Source of the DNA: a virus
Length of the DNA: 34,822 nt
IMG/VR virus record: IMGVR_UViG_3300029624_000203
Coordinates: 1 to 34,822 of that record
Strand: one strand, 5' to 3'
Shown: positions 1 to 8,606 of the stretch, in pieces
How positions within the stretch are numbered: the stretch's first letter is position 1
Layout of the letters: every line of letters begins with the position of its first letter
Translations under genes and position numbers: made by a program
The notes under the pieces: generated by a model
What the model was told of the DNA's origin: nothing
Database searches by the model: none
What the model saw: only the letters and a program-made list of their open reading frames with translations

Positions 1-396
1 GTGTTACGGAAGCGACTCGGCCAGCGCATATTCGCGCTCAGGAAGTGGCGCGTGTTGTCTCAGGAGAAGCTCGCGGAGGCTTCCGACTATTCAGTTGATT
101 TCATCAGCCTGGTCGAGCGCGGCATCAACGCCCCGACCATCGAGGGCTGCGGACGAATTGCCGATGCGCTCAAGCTGGAGCTGAAAGACCTCTTCGACTT
201 TGAGGCCTACGTCCCCGAGTGCAAGCGCCCAAAAAAGAAGTCTGCTCCCCACAAGACCTACAAGCGGCGCAAGCCACGAGCGGAGAAGACGACTGCTGCC
301 GCGAAAACACCGTCCCGGAAACGGACCGCGATAAAGCAGCCCGCGAAGGTGGCCGCTAGGAAATCTGCCCGTAAGCGAGGTCGTCCCGTAGGCTAA
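1..396 (+). CDS. XRE-family HTH regulator with basic tail
   Basis: This 131-residue protein begins with a GTG at the first base of the window, so a longer N-terminus cannot be excluded. Residues about 5-65 form a Cro/C1-type helix-turn-helix: an RKRLGQRIFALRK first helix, an SQEKLAEASDYSVDFISLVERG recognition unit and a C-terminal DALKLELKDLFDF helix. Residues about 75-131 are a low-complexity Lys/Arg/Ala/Pro tail resembling histone H1 or AlgP tails, ending in KRGRPVG, which contains the AT-hook core RGRP. It is convergent with the minus-strand phage genes. It is probably a DNA-binding repressor or nucleoid-type regulator. Whether it belongs to the phage or the flanking host DNA is not decidable here. 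Confidence 0.75.
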   Translation: MLRKRLGQRIFALRKWRVLSQEKLAEASDYSVDFISLVERGINAPTIEGCGRIADALKLELKDLFDFEAYVPECKRPKKKSAPHKTYKRRKPRAEKTTAAAKTPSRKRTAIKQPAKVAARKSARKRGRPVG

Positions 397-445
397 TCAG
401 TTCCCCCGTTGTTTGCCGATGGTTACAAGGATGGTTCTACATCCC

Positions 446-904
446 TCACCGCTTGGTAATCTGGTTGCCGAAGAACATCCCGATGATGGTGATGAGGATG
501 TTGTTCGTGACTGGGCTAATGACGATTGGGCGGAGGCCGGAACCGATAGCGATCCAATTGATCGTTTCATAGGTGCTCGACCATGGCCAAAAGCCTCGGG
601 CCGTGTCGTAGTAACCGATGACGATGGTGATGTCCGGAATGAAGGCAGGCAGAAGGATTGGCAGAGTTACAGCCGAGAGGACGACAATCAAGGCAATGGC
701 CCGGCGGGTGAAATGGAAGCCCTTGTCGCCTTTGAACTCGCGAGCGGCAGCCTGCGAGGCCTCGGTAGCCTGATGGCGTTGGACCGCAGCTTCAAGAGCA
801 AGCTTCTCGCGCTCGGCACGATCTTTCATGCCTTGGGCCCAAATGGTAAGCAGGCCACCTCCGACGGGGCTTCCAATGGCGTTGATGAGTTCGAAGGTTC
901 CCAT
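446..904 (-). CDS. phage membrane protein, holin-like
   Basis: The protein has 152 residues. After a short N-terminal segment (MGTFELINAIGSPVGG) comes a charged helical stretch rich in Glu/Ala/Arg (residues about 25-65). Two hydrophobic stretches then follow: one near 68-95 (AIALIVVLSAVTLPILLPAF) and a C-terminal one near 115-150. Being small, multi-spanning and last in the late operon, next to a small lipoprotein, it fits a holin or holin-like lysis protein, but no family signature is decisive. The start codon lies six bases after a CTTCAATC repeat and has no Shine-Dalgarno sequence. It could also be a membrane protein unrelated to lysis. Confidence 0.6.
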   Translation of the reverse strand: MGTFELINAIGSPVGGGLLTIWAQGMKDRAEREKLALEAAVQRHQATEASQAAAREFKGDKGFHFTRRAIALIVVLSAVTLPILLPAFIPDITIVIGYYDTARGFWPWSSTYETINWIAIGSGLRPIVISPVTNNILITIIGMFFGNQITKR

Positions 905-910
905 GGCTCG

Positions 911-941
911 GATTGAAGATTGGAGATTGAAGAATGAAGAT
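911..941 (-). repeat. CTTCAATC-type leader repeat
   Basis: On the minus strand this gap before the membrane-protein gene is made of imperfect repeats of AATCTTC/CAATCTC units and ends CTTCAATC, six bases before the ATG. The same kind of repeat precedes the genes starting at 3605 and 11059. No promoter or Shine-Dalgarno sequence is seen in it. Confidence 0.7.
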
Positions 942-1118
942 TTAGCGGGGGCTCTGGATTTCCAGATAGAAGACGTTGTCGCGCTTGACCCATTTGACGG
1001 TTGGCTTTGGAGCCTCTTCAGTGGACTGAGGGGCGATGACCGTCATGCGGCCGCCGGATTGCGTGGATTGGCAGCCAGCCAGCGCGAGAAGGGTCAGGAA
1101 GAGCATTGCGAGCTTCAT
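942..1118 (-). CDS. small lipoprotein, candidate outer-membrane spanin
   Basis: This 58-codon gene starts at ATG 1118 and stops at TAA 942. It begins MKLAMLFLTLLALAGCQS: a Lys at position 3, a hydrophobic core and a clear lipobox LALAGC with the lipidated Cys at residue 16. The mature part is about 42 residues with Ser/Thr/Pro-rich and charged segments and no further membrane segment. Its size, the lipobox and its place between the tail-tip gene and a holin-like gene fit an Rz1-type o-spanin, though no i-spanin partner is recognised. A GTTGACA heptamer ends exactly 13 bases before the start codon. Confidence 0.75.
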   Translation of the reverse strand: MKLAMLFLTLLALAGCQSTQSGGRMTVIAPQSTEEAPKPTVKWVKRDNVFYLEIQSPR

Positions 1119-1131
1119 ACCTGAAGCGGCA

Positions 1132-1138
1132 TGTCAAC
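1132..1138 (-). promoter_or_regulatory. GTTGACA heptamer, 13 bases before a start
   Basis: Minus-strand GTTGACA with exactly 13 bases between it and the ATG of the lipoprotein gene. The same arrangement recurs before the starts at 12650, 17002 and 18953 (13 bases) and at 25276 and 24408 (14 bases). No -10 box follows at promoter spacing. Confidence 0.5.
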
Positions 1139-1167
1139 CAAAGCGGTAGAGCGCCAGATGAGCGGCA

Positions 1168-3153
1168 TTATGGAGGCGGCGGTGCCGCTTCGGGAATCTC
1201 GACCAGCATTGCTGCAGCGGTGGCGATGTCCTGCTCCTTGGCAATGGTGTAAGAGGTCGTCTTGAAGTAATGGGTGCTCCCCCGGTGGAAGCTCGACGCA
1301 CGCAGGACATTCAGGTGTTCTCGCCGGACCAAAAAGGCGCGTTCACCGGCGAGGTGCATGGTGGCGTTCGTTCCGAAACGTCCACGGCGCAGATTGGTAA
1401 GTGTGACCGAGTCATCGGCCCCCACGACATACCCTTCGACCGACATGATTTCATTGCCCAAGAAAAGCAGAACGGTGTCGGCATCTGCCTGCTCTGGCGT
1501 TTGTGACGCAAGCGTCAAGCGATCTACAGGATGCATTTCCAGCACACCATCGGTGCCGGTATCAAGCAGGTCAGCGAGCAACGTCCCGGATGCAGCGAAG
1601 AACCGGGCTTGCGCCAGAAAATTATAGCTCAGGTCGTCCGGTGAATGGAATACATTGTAGCCCGAAATCAGACCATGCGCTCGAACGCCCAAATGCGCCA
1701 GCGTGACGCTGGACTCATTGAGGGGCTCCGCCCCTACGCTCCCGCTGGTCGCTACCCCATCGGGCAACACAATCACTCGTTCAAACGGCATCGGATCGGC
1801 GTCGTAGGTCTCCTCCTCCGGTGGCGTGTAAGGAGCTGGCGTGATACCAGACACCTGATTGGCAACATCGAGCACGAACCCGATCTCCAGTTCCACGTCA
1901 TCGCTTCTGCGCTGGGATTTGCGCGTTACCCGGCAATTCAGCAAATAATCCGCACCGGGATAGGGACGCAGCTTGATGGGGTCGCCGGGATTCAGCAGGG
2001 CGGACTTGGAATAATGCGCCATGACTTTGCCGCTGACCTGTGGCAGCGCGGCCCGGCGACCAGCTTTGGCGACTTGCGCGTTGGCGACCGTTTGCCGGGT
2101 AATCCAGCGGCGTTGAAAAGTAATCGGCTCTTGAGTGCCATTCAGGGCGTGTGCCGCCGCATCATGATGAATGGCCACCGACTCCTTGAATTCCCGCTGC
2201 CGGTCGGTGTAAACCAGGCGCGTCTCACTGCTGACTCTCGCGAAGGCTCCCGTATCGATTTCGGGAAAATCGGTCTGGTCACTCGTATCGATGACCACCG
2301 CCTCGGCGAAATCCGCCGGAAGTGAAGCGGAACCGAACCGATACCGTCCATCTTTCTGATAGAGAAACCCGTCAAAGTAACCGAGGATTTCAGCCAAGGC
2401 CTGCGGCAAGGACTGGGCATTGCTGATGAGCGGTGAGAGCCCGATGTCCGCATCGACGAGTTTTTGCGAAGTTTCCTCTCCGCTGCCATCGAAGTCGGAC
2501 AGATAAATGCCGAGGCCATAGCGCGGGTGCGTCGCGAGTTCGATGGCGGCATGCACCGGGCACACGTCTCCATTCATGTCGGGATTGGCGTAGCCCGGAA
2601 TGACTGTCTTTCGCGAGACGACCACTTCTATTTGGGGAGCACTCGTGCGGTCACGGCCAAAGATCAGCGGGTCGAACACAATGTAACATTGCCCGCGATA
2701 AGCCGGATGCCCGCGAGGTTCGAGCAGTCCATCAACGAGCTGGCTGTCGCTGCCCCAGTAGAAACGCGCTTGGCCATAGTTCGGCAAGGTAATGAATGAA
2801 AACTGCCCGGTGATGGCTGTTAGCGGCCCTTCCCATACCTTGACCGTATCCACGTAAATGGCGTGCAGGGTGTCGATGGGCCCGCTGCAAATCACTCCTG
2901 CCAGCGCGGCCTGATAGGTATAGCCCACTGTCGCCGTCGAGGTGCTATCCTTGCCGCTTTGGTAGGTCGTCGTGATGGGAATCGCCTGCGGGTTTATCGC
3001 CGGTGTAATCCACGTAAGACCGAGACGAACCGTTCCCGCCACCCACGGCAGCGGACGGGCCTCCTCATTGGTATTCACCCGAACTGGCTGAATGTTAGTC
3101 AGCGTTTGAGTGGGCGGCGGCACCTTGTGACTGCTGCGAAAGAGAAAACTCAT
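1168..3153 (-). CDS. phage tail tip / host-specificity protein
   Basis: The 661-residue protein is read from ATG 3153 (MSFLFRSSHKVPPP), whose ATGA overlaps the stop of the peptidase gene. The open frame runs further upstream, but that part is an out-of-frame shadow of the peptidase. The N-terminal 150 residues hold an LPWVAGTVRLG...GYTYQAALAGVICSGPID segment typical of tail-tip/J-like attachment proteins. The middle is beta-rich (RPYPGADYLLNCRVTRKSQ) and the C-terminus ends in a Pro run. With the three upstream genes it matches the distal end of gene-transfer-agent and lambda-like tails, where the last large protein contacts the host. The assignment rests on position and N-terminal resemblance; the receptor is unknown. 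Confidence 0.75.
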   Translation of the reverse strand: MSFLFRSSHKVPPPTQTLTNIQPVRVNTNEEARPLPWVAGTVRLGLTWITPAINPQAIPITTTYQSGKDSTSTATVGYTYQAALAGVICSGPIDTLHAIYVDTVKVWEGPLTAITGQFSFITLPNYGQARFYWGSDSQLVDGLLEPRGHPAYRGQCYIVFDPLIFGRDRTSAPQIEVVVSRKTVIPGYANPDMNGDVCPVHAAIELATHPRYGLGIYLSDFDGSGEETSQKLVDADIGLSPLISNAQSLPQALAEILGYFDGFLYQKDGRYRFGSASLPADFAEAVVIDTSDQTDFPEIDTGAFARVSSETRLVYTDRQREFKESVAIHHDAAAHALNGTQEPITFQRRWITRQTVANAQVAKAGRRAALPQVSGKVMAHYSKSALLNPGDPIKLRPYPGADYLLNCRVTRKSQRRSDDVELEIGFVLDVANQVSGITPAPYTPPEEETYDADPMPFERVIVLPDGVATSGSVGAEPLNESSVTLAHLGVRAHGLISGYNVFHSPDDLSYNFLAQARFFAASGTLLADLLDTGTDGVLEMHPVDRLTLASQTPEQADADTVLLFLGNEIMSVEGYVVGADDSVTLTNLRRGRFGTNATMHLAGERAFLVRREHLNVLRASSFHRGSTHYFKTTSYTIAKEQDIATAAAMLVEIPEAAPPPP

Positions 3154-3605
3154 GATTCCATCAGCCGGTAGGCGGCGCTCATGCGCTTGGCGTAGGTTGG
3201 GTCGTTGATTTGGCCATAGGCGGTTCCCAGCCCGCGCATGGAATGGATGAAGACAGGCGGCTTGACCATCATGGCCAAATGATGTGGAGCCCGTCCCATG
3301 ACGAAGGTAACGAGGTCGCCCGTGATGAGTGGCGTCACTTCGGCCAGGCGAACACATCCCGGAATCGCAGCGAGATAATCATCCAGCATCGAGTCGTCCC
3401 GATGGGACGTGGCATCTAGAGTATAGCGCGGCGGTTTTAGCTCGTGCGGGAAACCGCTGGCGGATGCCAGTTGATACACCAGATGGACGCAGTCGCACCC
3501 GCCGCGTTTAATCCCTTGAAAGGGAACAAAAGGCGTGCCGATCCAGCTCTCTGCTTCGCGCTGAAGTTGCCGAATCCGATCCAGGTTCTTGAAGAAGGGT
3601 TTCAT
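3150..3605 (-). CDS. NlpC/P60 tail peptidase
   Basis: This 151-residue cell-wall peptidase of the NlpC/P60 family is associated with tail tips. The nucleophile region is GGCDCVHLV, with Cys39 as the likely catalytic residue. The second motif APHHLAMMV supplies His108 or His109, and His121 in FIHSMRG can be the third polar residue. It sits between the DUF2163/BR0599-like hub and the tail-tip protein, the same order as in gene-transfer-agent tails. Its expected role is local peptidoglycan cleavage during DNA entry. It starts with ATG six bases after a CTTCAATC repeat and overlaps the next gene by four bases. Confidence 0.85.
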   Translation of the reverse strand: MKPFFKNLDRIRQLQREAESWIGTPFVPFQGIKRGGCDCVHLVYQLASASGFPHELKPPRYTLDATSHRDDSMLDDYLAAIPGCVRLAEVTPLITGDLVTFVMGRAPHHLAMMVKPPVFIHSMRGLGTAYGQINDPTYAKRMSAAYRLMES

Positions 3606-3611
3606 GCGATG

Positions 3612-3692
3612 GATTGAAGATGGAAGATTGTAGATTGAAGATTTTGGGAGTCAGCCGTTAGCATTCTTCAATCTCAAGTCTTCATTCTTCAT
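3612..3692. repeat. GATTGAAGA repeats in opposing orientation
   Basis: The gap between the hub gene and the peptidase gene consists of ATTGAAGAT/GGAAGATT units at 3612-3644 and the opposite-strand form (CATTCTTCAATC, CTTCATTC) at 3662-3692. The two halves can pair imperfectly into a hairpin with a loop containing GGGAGTCAGCCG. The part next to the peptidase start reads CTTCAATC on the minus strand, six bases before the ATG. Confidence 0.7.
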
Positions 3693-5174
3693 TCACTTCT
3701 TGCCGCCACTGGCTGCGGGAGTGACCAGAGGCATGGCTTTGAGGGTTGGGTTCTCGTAGGGAATGAACGGGTGCCCGCCATAGTTGATGAAGTTGTCAAA
3801 GCGGTTCTTGCAGTGGTCGGGGGTGCGGTTGCATCCCGGCCACGCCGAACAGGAGTCGGCAACCGCTGATGTTCGCAGCGAAGCATTCAGGAATAGCCGA
3901 TGAACGGTGTCCGACAGCACCTGCGCATCTCTTATGGTTCGGACTTCAACGTGAGGCGGCGTGCCAATTTCAAGGTAGCCTCCGGCCAGCCAATCGGCGG
4001 CTTTGCCGCTTAGGCCTGCGGATTCAAAATCGACGCTACCAGCGTCGGCATCAATAGCCTGAAGGTGTCCTGAGATGCGGAAGTTGCTGGCGGCGACGCG
4101 GCAGGTGGAGCCGTCGAAGAGCTGGTAGTTGCAGCGCGTTTGCAGGAAGAACCGGGGCACGCGCTTGTCTCCATAGGCCAGCGGGCTGATCGCTTTCGCC
4201 TTGAGCTCATGACCCTGACGCGTCACTGACTCTACGATGCCACGAAACAGAATCGTCGGCGCTTCCAGAACAACCCCCGTCGCTTCATCGACATGACTTT
4301 GACTCAGCACGATTCCAGTTGGCTGACCAATGTGAATTGGGAGCCAATCCTCGAAGGGATTTCCCTCCCAAGCGAACAGTTCGAGGTTCAGTTTGTCGGT
4401 GTCGCCTTCAGTCGAGACCGAAAGGCCACCATGGTCGATGGGCACAGGATGCCAGGTGAACGCGCCGCTTTGCACCGGCTGGTCGTGGCTGGTCAGGTGC
4501 ATGGAGTAGATATTGCGGACGCCATAGCGGCGGGTGATGCGGTAGAAATAGACCGGGCGGCGTGTGGCCAGAGTGTTGGGCTCTGCGTATTCCAGAGGAA
4601 GCTCAGTTACCGCAAAACGGATGCGTGCGTGGTTGTCGGCCTCGAAATCGAACTCGATCTCGTCGCTCGTCAGGCGCACGAAGAGCAGACGGTTTACCCG
4701 CCAGACATCGGCTATGGCCGGAAGTGCTGCATCCAGAGCGAGCATCGCCTGGCCCGCGCTGAAAGCGGGTTCGACCGCAAGCACTTCCCGGTAGTGCCAG
4801 TCTCCTTCCGGCGAGAAAAACGCCAGGTGCTTACCCGCAAGATGCGACCAGTCGCTGAACGTTTCCGAATGGATGAGGATTGCCGCTGAGGCCGCCGTGG
4901 TGATCGCGGTTACATCCTCAGACATGGTTGGCATCCAGAACCCCTTGAAGCGCCCTCTTTGTTCCTGGAAGAATGCCTCCACCGCATCCATTGCGTCGGC
5001 CTTTTCGGCGACGGTGACGACCTCAATACGCTCGCGGACGTGGGTCTGCGTGGCGACCGCCGGATGCTTCCCGTAGCCGAATGCATGTTCCTCCGGCTCA
5101 TATTGCAGACGGCGACGAACGGTTTCGCCCAAGTCAGCCAGCAGCGGAAAAACGGGCAAATCTCGGTATTGCAT
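3693..5174 (-). CDS. tail hub protein, DUF2163/BR0599-like
   Basis: The protein has 493 residues. The C-terminal region carries the Cys-containing signature of the phage BR0599 family: TRCNYQLFDGSTC in the middle and CSAWPGCNRTPDHCKNRF followed by NFINYGGHPFIPYENP. The preceding part is beta-rich, as in DUF2163 tail proteins (the gene 13-type hub of gene-transfer agents). Such proteins form the ring linking the distal tail protein to the tail tip. The start ATG overlaps the stop of the upstream gene as TAATG and is preceded by GGGAG eight bases away, one of the few clear Shine-Dalgarno sites in the tail operon. The N-terminal 150 residues are longer than the minimal family. Confidence 0.8.
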   Translation of the reverse strand: MQYRDLPVFPLLADLGETVRRRLQYEPEEHAFGYGKHPAVATQTHVRERIEVVTVAEKADAMDAVEAFFQEQRGRFKGFWMPTMSEDVTAITTAASAAILIHSETFSDWSHLAGKHLAFFSPEGDWHYREVLAVEPAFSAGQAMLALDAALPAIADVWRVNRLLFVRLTSDEIEFDFEADNHARIRFAVTELPLEYAEPNTLATRRPVYFYRITRRYGVRNIYSMHLTSHDQPVQSGAFTWHPVPIDHGGLSVSTEGDTDKLNLELFAWEGNPFEDWLPIHIGQPTGIVLSQSHVDEATGVVLEAPTILFRGIVESVTRQGHELKAKAISPLAYGDKRVPRFFLQTRCNYQLFDGSTCRVAASNFRISGHLQAIDADAGSVDFESAGLSGKAADWLAGGYLEIGTPPHVEVRTIRDAQVLSDTVHRLFLNASLRTSAVADSCSAWPGCNRTPDHCKNRFDNFINYGGHPFIPYENPTLKAMPLVTPAASGGKK

Positions 5175-6367
5175 TAGCGGACTCCCAGTAAGGTGAAGAT
5201 GTCGTTCAGGTATTCCTCAGCACTGCGGCCCGACGGGATACCAGTTTCGAAGGAAACGAACTGGCTGGCCAGTGCCTGGCCGAGGGATGCGTAGCTGCCC
5301 GCTCCGTTGATCGCGGCCGTCAGGTGCTCGTTGAAGGCGAGATTGTCGTCCTCCCAACTGGCCGCCGTGGGGTCAATGGAGTAGACCTTGCATCGCGAAT
5401 ACTCACGCCGGGCAAACTCGTTCTGAAACGCCACGTAGTCATTGGAAAACGACGAGGTCGGCTCGTTGGCCGCATTGCGCGGGACCTGATGGTAGCCGCC
5501 GCTGGCTTCGTTGATAAAAGCCAGGGAGACATAGCGGGCGGCCTGCTCGCCGGAAACGCGGTAGCCCAAGCGATCCAGCCAGCGCTCGCTCGACCAGTTC
5601 TGTACCCGCACAAAGTGATCCGCTTGCGCCTGATCGCCGCCATAGACCAGATCGCGCAGCCGCGCTTTCAGCTCGTTGGCGGCGGCCGTCACGTTCGGCA
5701 CGTCGGCATCCATGCTGCCCGAGGTATCAATGAAGAACAGGAAGTAGAGGTTCGACAGGAACGACAGCCAGTTGCTCTCGGTATCGACTTCGGTGAAGAC
5801 GAACTCCGCCGGAATCGACTCCAGCGGCGATTCACCCCTAAATTGAATCTCGAAGCTGCGCCCGGCACCGCCAACTACCTCGGACGGCACGGACTCAATT
5901 CGCCCCAGTTCCAGCGGCACCAGCAGGTCGCCGGGCAGAGCATTCACGGCGCTGTCCGTCACGATGGATGAGCCGTTTACAGAGGTAACCTTCGCAACTT
6001 CTGTGACATCACTAAATGGCTTCGCGATCCCGACCCACTGGCCGACTTCGATGTTTGGAGCCGAACGTTCCAACTGAACGGTTGCGCCGGTGACGCCCGC
6101 AATGACCTGCTCACGTCCCCAGAGCGGAACGGCGGCTTTGGCACTTTCGAGGGCTTCACGCAAAGCCGCTTCGACTGCAAAGGTGCGGTCAGCGGTGTCG
6201 GTTGAGATCGTGTATTGGATGCGTCGCTTGGGTTTTGAAAACCATGCGGCGCGTTCCTCCATTCCAGTTACTCCTTCGGCCACCGATGCACGATGCGCCA
6301 GGCGATGTTTGACCGCAAATGACCAGTCGGGAGCGAAGGGAACGAGCCTGTGATTGTTGATTTCCAT
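5174..6367 (-). CDS. distal tail protein with von Willebrand A domain
   Basis: The protein has 397 residues. Residues 1-200 resemble a distal tail protein: VPFAPDWSF near the start, FSKPKRRIQYT at 43-53, and a beta-rich region. From about residue 205 a von Willebrand factor A fold begins with LYFLFFIDTSGSMDADV, giving a complete MIDAS DxSxS (Asp214, Ser216, Ser218). The rest has alternating helices and strands typical of that fold. The gene lies between tape measure and hub, where the distal tail ring protein is expected. A metal-dependent adhesion domain here suggests attachment to a host surface protein or polymer. The domain assignment is firm; the adhesive role is inferred. Confidence 0.75.
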   Translation of the reverse strand: MEINNHRLVPFAPDWSFAVKHRLAHRASVAEGVTGMEERAAWFSKPKRRIQYTISTDTADRTFAVEAALREALESAKAAVPLWGREQVIAGVTGATVQLERSAPNIEVGQWVGIAKPFSDVTEVAKVTSVNGSSIVTDSAVNALPGDLLVPLELGRIESVPSEVVGGAGRSFEIQFRGESPLESIPAEFVFTEVDTESNWLSFLSNLYFLFFIDTSGSMDADVPNVTAAANELKARLRDLVYGGDQAQADHFVRVQNWSSERWLDRLGYRVSGEQAARYVSLAFINEASGGYHQVPRNAANEPTSSFSNDYVAFQNEFARREYSRCKVYSIDPTAASWEDDNLAFNEHLTAAINGAGSYASLGQALASQFVSFETGIPSGRSAEEYLNDIFTLLGVR

Positions 6368-6371
6368 GAAT

Positions 6372-8606
6372 TTAGCCCGGAACGCCGATGCGCAGCTTAT
6401 TGCGGTTCATGATGTCAAGGATGACGGCCTCGCCTTCACTGGTTTCGAGGAAGCGGCGCAGGTCATTGCGCGTGCCGGTGACGGCGATGTTGATTGAAGA
6501 TTGAGGAGTTGGGGTCGTAGACGGGGCGGGATTGGGAACCAGACCACCTTCGGCGAAGCCCGGCATGCTGGGCAGCGAGGGACGCTCGACCCGAAGCTGG
6601 CCGACAAGGTGGTTGAAGTAGTCTGGCCCCTGTCGCGAAACCACATCCGCCGGGATCACGAACTCGCCCCGGTGAACGATGCCCGCCGGTTCGTATTTGC
6701 CGCCTGCGCCCGTGTAGCCGCCTGCGGCGAAGCCGCCCATTGAGGCCATGACGGCGGTCAGCACGGCAGCACCGATCAGGGCCGCTGCGCCAAAGGAGCC
6801 GATGGACGCAAGCATGGCGGTCGGCCCCATCGCGGTTTGCTTCACTGCCTCCTGGGCGACGGTGCTGGAGGTCTCGGCCTGCTTGAGGGTTTCGCCCATC
6901 ACGAACATGCGGATGCGGTCGGCGATCCAGTTGGCTGCCATCTGCGAGAAGGACTGAAGGAGTGAGCCTCGCACCGCCGTCGAAACGCCGAGCAGCGCGT
7001 CGCGCCAGGTGTGGGTGCGCATGACGAGGCCCTCGATGCTCCCGGAGAGGCCGCTGCGCAGGGCACTGTCCACCGAGTTGAAGGTATCTTCGGCGACTCC
7101 GCCGGTAGCTTCAATCTCCGAGGCCAGGGTGCTGACTGGGCTTTCCTCACGAGCGTCAGCCTGCGGGGCCGCATCCACGGTCTGGGCTTCGCGCAGAGCA
7201 ATCCGCTCTTCGATTAAATCATTCAGCCGCTGGGTGGCCGTCAGCTCGCGTTCGGCTTCGTCGGCGCTGAGGCCAAGCGCTTCCCGGCTGGCTTCGAGGT
7301 TTGCGTTGAGCTGCTCCTTGACGAGCGTGCTGATTTGTTCGATGCCTTCACGTTGTTCGTCCAGCAACTCGTTAAATTCCCGAGCAGGGCGGATGACTGA
7401 GTTGCCCCAGTCGACACGTCCGAAACTCACTTGCCCGATCTGGATGCCATCGGTGAAGGGCAAGGCGGCAGTGATGGCGTTGACCCGCTCGATCACCCCG
7501 TTGAGAAGATCTTCGAATCCGGCGGTGATGGTGTTGAGCACCGCCGCGAAAGCCCGGGCCAGCAGGTCCCCGGCAGTCTGGAAGATGACTCGCGCCTCTT
7601 CGCCGATTTTCCGAAAGCCCGCCGAGAGCCAGGTAAGCGGTTTCGCCAGTGCATCGATCAATGCCTTGGCCGCTTCGGTGCCGAAAGTCATGACCCCGTT
7701 GAGCACCACCTTCCAGCCATCGCCACCGGAGCCCAGCCAGGCGAGGGACTCGTCGATCATGCGTCGGGCCGCCGCCGTGCCCTGCTCGAAGCCTGCCTCG
7801 ATGGTCAAGCCGATAAACTGCGCGAGGGTGCCATCCCGAAAGGCGTCTATGGCAAGGTCGATAAAGGCACCGATGCGTTGCCCGAACTGGGTGAAGTCGA
7901 TTTGGTTGATGGCTTCGAGTGGCTTTAGCAGCTCATCGGAAAGGATGTCGCCGACACCGGCAAAGACCTGACGCGACTTATTGGGCATGCGGCCCAGCAA
8001 GGTGTCGATGCGCTCGAAGGCCACGCTGTTTCGCTCCAGCACTTCAGGCATGGCACCCAGTGAAGCGCGGGCATCGTCGAGTGCGCCGCCACTGCGAAAC
8101 AGCGGCATGAGTTCCGCTCCAGCTTCCCCGAAGAGACGCATGGCAATAGCAGCCCGGTCAGCGGGGTTTTCCAGTGAGGCGATCTTTCGGGATAGGATTT
8201 CAAATTGCTCTTCGGGCGAGAGGCCGATCAAGGTTTCCGCGCTAAGGCCGAGTTGATCCAGGGCCTGTTTGCCTTCTCCCATGCCTTGCGCGGCTTCCGA
8301 GATGCGCTTTTGCATGTCGTTGATCGTCTTGCCGACCCGCTCGCCGCTGGAGCCATTGTCGTCGAAGGCTTGTCGCAAAACCGAAAGTGAGGACACAGCG
8401 ACGCCCGTGCGCGTGGAGAGGTGATCCAGATCGGCCCCGAGCCCAATGATGTCGCGGGCTCCGCCGATCACCGACCTCACCGAAAGGTAAGCGGCGGTGA
8501 AGCCCGCAACCGATTTGATGAGACGCCCAAAGCCCGCCGAAGCCTGTTCGAGGCCCGCGAGCCTCGAGCGAATATCAATCAATACACTGACGCGGGAATC
8601 GGCCAT
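6372..8606 (-). CDS. tail tape measure protein
   Basis: The 744-residue protein begins with a tape-measure N-terminus (SVLIDIRSRLAGLEQASAGF, then a GLGADLDHLSTRTGVAVSSL segment). Long helical stretches follow, with a hydrophobic region near residues 600-640 (AAALIGAAVLTAVMASMGGFA). The C-terminus holds the glycine-rich GGYTGAGGKYEPAGIVHRGEF motif common in lambda-type tape measures. It sets tail length, is threaded through the tube and is ejected with the DNA. It follows the tail chaperone genes and precedes the distal tail gene. At about 744 residues it predicts a rather short siphovirus tail. The ATG has no Shine-Dalgarno sequence. Confidence 0.9.
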   Translation of the reverse strand: MADSRVSVLIDIRSRLAGLEQASAGFGRLIKSVAGFTAAYLSVRSVIGGARDIIGLGADLDHLSTRTGVAVSSLSVLRQAFDDNGSSGERVGKTINDMQKRISEAAQGMGEGKQALDQLGLSAETLIGLSPEEQFEILSRKIASLENPADRAAIAMRLFGEAGAELMPLFRSGGALDDARASLGAMPEVLERNSVAFERIDTLLGRMPNKSRQVFAGVGDILSDELLKPLEAINQIDFTQFGQRIGAFIDLAIDAFRDGTLAQFIGLTIEAGFEQGTAAARRMIDESLAWLGSGGDGWKVVLNGVMTFGTEAAKALIDALAKPLTWLSAGFRKIGEEARVIFQTAGDLLARAFAAVLNTITAGFEDLLNGVIERVNAITAALPFTDGIQIGQVSFGRVDWGNSVIRPAREFNELLDEQREGIEQISTLVKEQLNANLEASREALGLSADEAERELTATQRLNDLIEERIALREAQTVDAAPQADAREESPVSTLASEIEATGGVAEDTFNSVDSALRSGLSGSIEGLVMRTHTWRDALLGVSTAVRGSLLQSFSQMAANWIADRIRMFVMGETLKQAETSSTVAQEAVKQTAMGPTAMLASIGSFGAAALIGAAVLTAVMASMGGFAAGGYTGAGGKYEPAGIVHRGEFVIPADVVSRQGPDYFNHLVGQLRVERPSLPSMPGFAEGGLVPNPAPSTTPTPQSSINIAVTGTRNDLRRFLETSEGEAVILDIMNRNKLRIGVPG

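Noticed and set aside
3154-3357. 68-residue N-terminal extension of the tail-tip protein
   Set aside because: It lies over the NlpC peptidase gene in another frame and looks random; the ATG at 3153 overlaps the peptidase stop.
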